Part shown: positions 63,231 through 64,000 of the stretch, piece by piece
Layout: every line of letters starts with the position of its first letter
How positions within the stretch are numbered: position 1 is the stretch's first letter
Origin: Arcicella aurantiaca
GTDB lineage: Bacteria > Bacteroidota > Bacteroidia > Cytophagales > Spirosomataceae
Assembly (NCBI RefSeq): GCF_003148625.1
Contig: NZ_QGGO01000024.1
Span: 1-64,000 of the forward strand
Length of the DNA stretch: 64,000 nucleotides
Direction of reading: 5' to 3'
Translations under genes and position numbers: made by a program
Notes under the pieces: generated by a model
Seen by the model: the letters and a program-made list of their open reading frames with translations, nothing else
Database searches by the model: none
Told to the model about the DNA's origin: nothing

Positions 63231-63243
63231 GTTTTTTTAAGTC

Positions 63244-64000
63244 ATGCAAATTAATCAATTGCCACTTTCGGAAGTAAATCAATTTTCTTCTCTGTTTTTA
63301 GACTTTATCCAACAATCATCTAAAGTAAAAGATTTTTATAGCAACTTCCCTGATATTCATGGATTTAACCGACAAATTGCTACTAAAAAATTAGATGCCA
63401 ACAAAAGAAAGGTTTTAGTAGAAACCCTCAAAAACCAATATAAAAACCTTCCGAATCAGCCCAATTTTGATATTCTCTTAAACGAAAATACATTCACCGT
63501 TACCACTGGACATCAACTCAATATTTTTACAGGGCCTTTGTACGTAGTCTATAAAATGATTACGACGATTAATTTGGCGAAAAAGCTGAAAAGTTATTTT
63601 CCAGATTATGATTTTGTGCCTGTGTATTGGATGGCTACGGAAGACCATGATTTTGCTGAAATCAACCATTTTTCATTATTTGGGAAAAATTTAGCTTGGG
63701 AAACTCAGCAAACAGGAGCAGTTGGACGTATGAATCCGAAGGAATTAGAAACCTTGATTTCAGAAATGACTGAATGTCCTACCATTTTCAAAAATGCCTA
63801 TTTGAATCATGAAACTTTAGCAGATGCCGCTCGATGTTACGCTCATGAACTATTTGGTAGTCAAGGACTTATTTGTATTGATGCCGACGACCGTGAACTG
63901 AAAAAACAATTTATCCCAATTATCAAGAACGATTTATTGCAACATACTGCTTTTGATGTTGTAACAAAAACGACCAAAGAACTTGAAAATTTAGGTTACA
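63244..64000 (+). CDS. bshC: Bacillithiol biosynthesis cysteine-adding enzyme (partial)
   Basis: The frame is open from ATG 63244 to the window edge (252 codons; family length is about 530). It adds cysteine to GlcN-malate in the last step of bacillithiol synthesis. The conserved 'TVTTGHQLNIFTGPLYVVYKMI', 'PVYWMATEDHDFAEINHF' and 'LICIDADDRELKK' blocks are present. No promoter of the TAnnTTTG type was seen in the 231-base gap before it. Truncated only by the window end. Confidence 0.93.
   Translation, partial: MQINQLPLSEVNQFSSLFLDFIQQSSKVKDFYSNFPDIHGFNRQIATKKLDANKRKVLVETLKNQYKNLPNQPNFDILLNENTFTVTTGHQLNIFTGPLYVVYKMITTINLAKKLKSYFPDYDFVPVYWMATEDHDFAEINHFSLFGKNLAWETQQTGAVGRMNPKELETLISEMTECPTIFKNAYLNHETLADAARCYAHELFGSQGLICIDADDRELKKQFIPIIKNDLLQHTAFDVVTKTTKELENLGY

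Noticed and set aside
1-64000. tRNA genes or a prophage/integrative element
   Set aside because: I saw no tRNA-like cloverleaf, integrase or phage structural genes; the only mobile elements found are the two insertion sequences.

Overview
The window looks like the chromosome of an AT-rich Bacteroidota bacterium, probably of the order Cytophagales. Supporting signs are a T9SS type A cargo protein, a remnant of a gliding-motility-type surface protein, promoters of the Bacteroidota form TAnnTTTG, ATGA overlaps and TTG starts with little Shine-Dalgarno signal, a GT3-type glycogen synthase, bacillithiol synthesis (BshC) and Bat-type genes. The genus cannot be fixed from the sequence alone.

Layout. 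1-290: the 3' tip of a 23S rRNA gene, a 5S rRNA gene and a terminator, so an rRNA operon ends here. 300-8430: a decayed surface-protein gene, a short leuA, a TolC plus membrane-fusion-protein pair without a pump, and a VanX-like dipeptidase divergent from an SpmA/SpmB-like membrane protein. 8490-16860: a heparinase-fold protein overlapping a glycosyltransferase, then an M1 peptidase, a small methyltransferase, a HEIGH-type lipoprotein protease and a Gfo/Idh/MocA oxidoreductase.

17085-45327 is a large surface-polysaccharide locus and the main feature. Its first half encodes a UDP-sugar dehydrogenase (TviB type), Gmd, a Wzi-like outer-membrane protein and a CDP-sugar block: RfbF, RfbG, an SDR reductase, a ThDP enzyme of the YerE type and RfbH with its Lys-to-His and four-Cys signature. 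That set matches the route to the branched-chain sugar yersiniose (or a close relative), lacking only a recognisable E3 reductase. A Wzx flippase, four GT2 glycosyltransferases and an EpsG-like Wzy polymerase follow. Two insertion sequences (IS630 and IS5 families) then interrupt the locus and flank a glycosyltransferase remnant. The second half holds a GT4, a WbpV-like SDR, a WbpL-like initiating transferase, a WbpM-like UDP-GlcNAc dehydratase, two secreted surface proteins, another SDR and a second WecA/MraY-type transferase whose start abuts a nested palindromic repeat. Together these genes could make nucleotide sugars, build a lipid-linked repeat unit, flip it, polymerise it and anchor it at the surface.

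45438-64000 returns to ordinary chromosome: an RND efflux adaptor and pump with a glycosyltransferase between them, a PfkB kinase, a CBS protein, an acyl-CoA carboxylase beta subunit, a DUF58/membrane-protein/BatA set, glycogen synthase, a DyP-type peroxidase with a small partner, a DUF423 protein and the start of bshC. All identifications are from reading the sequence; no database search was run.
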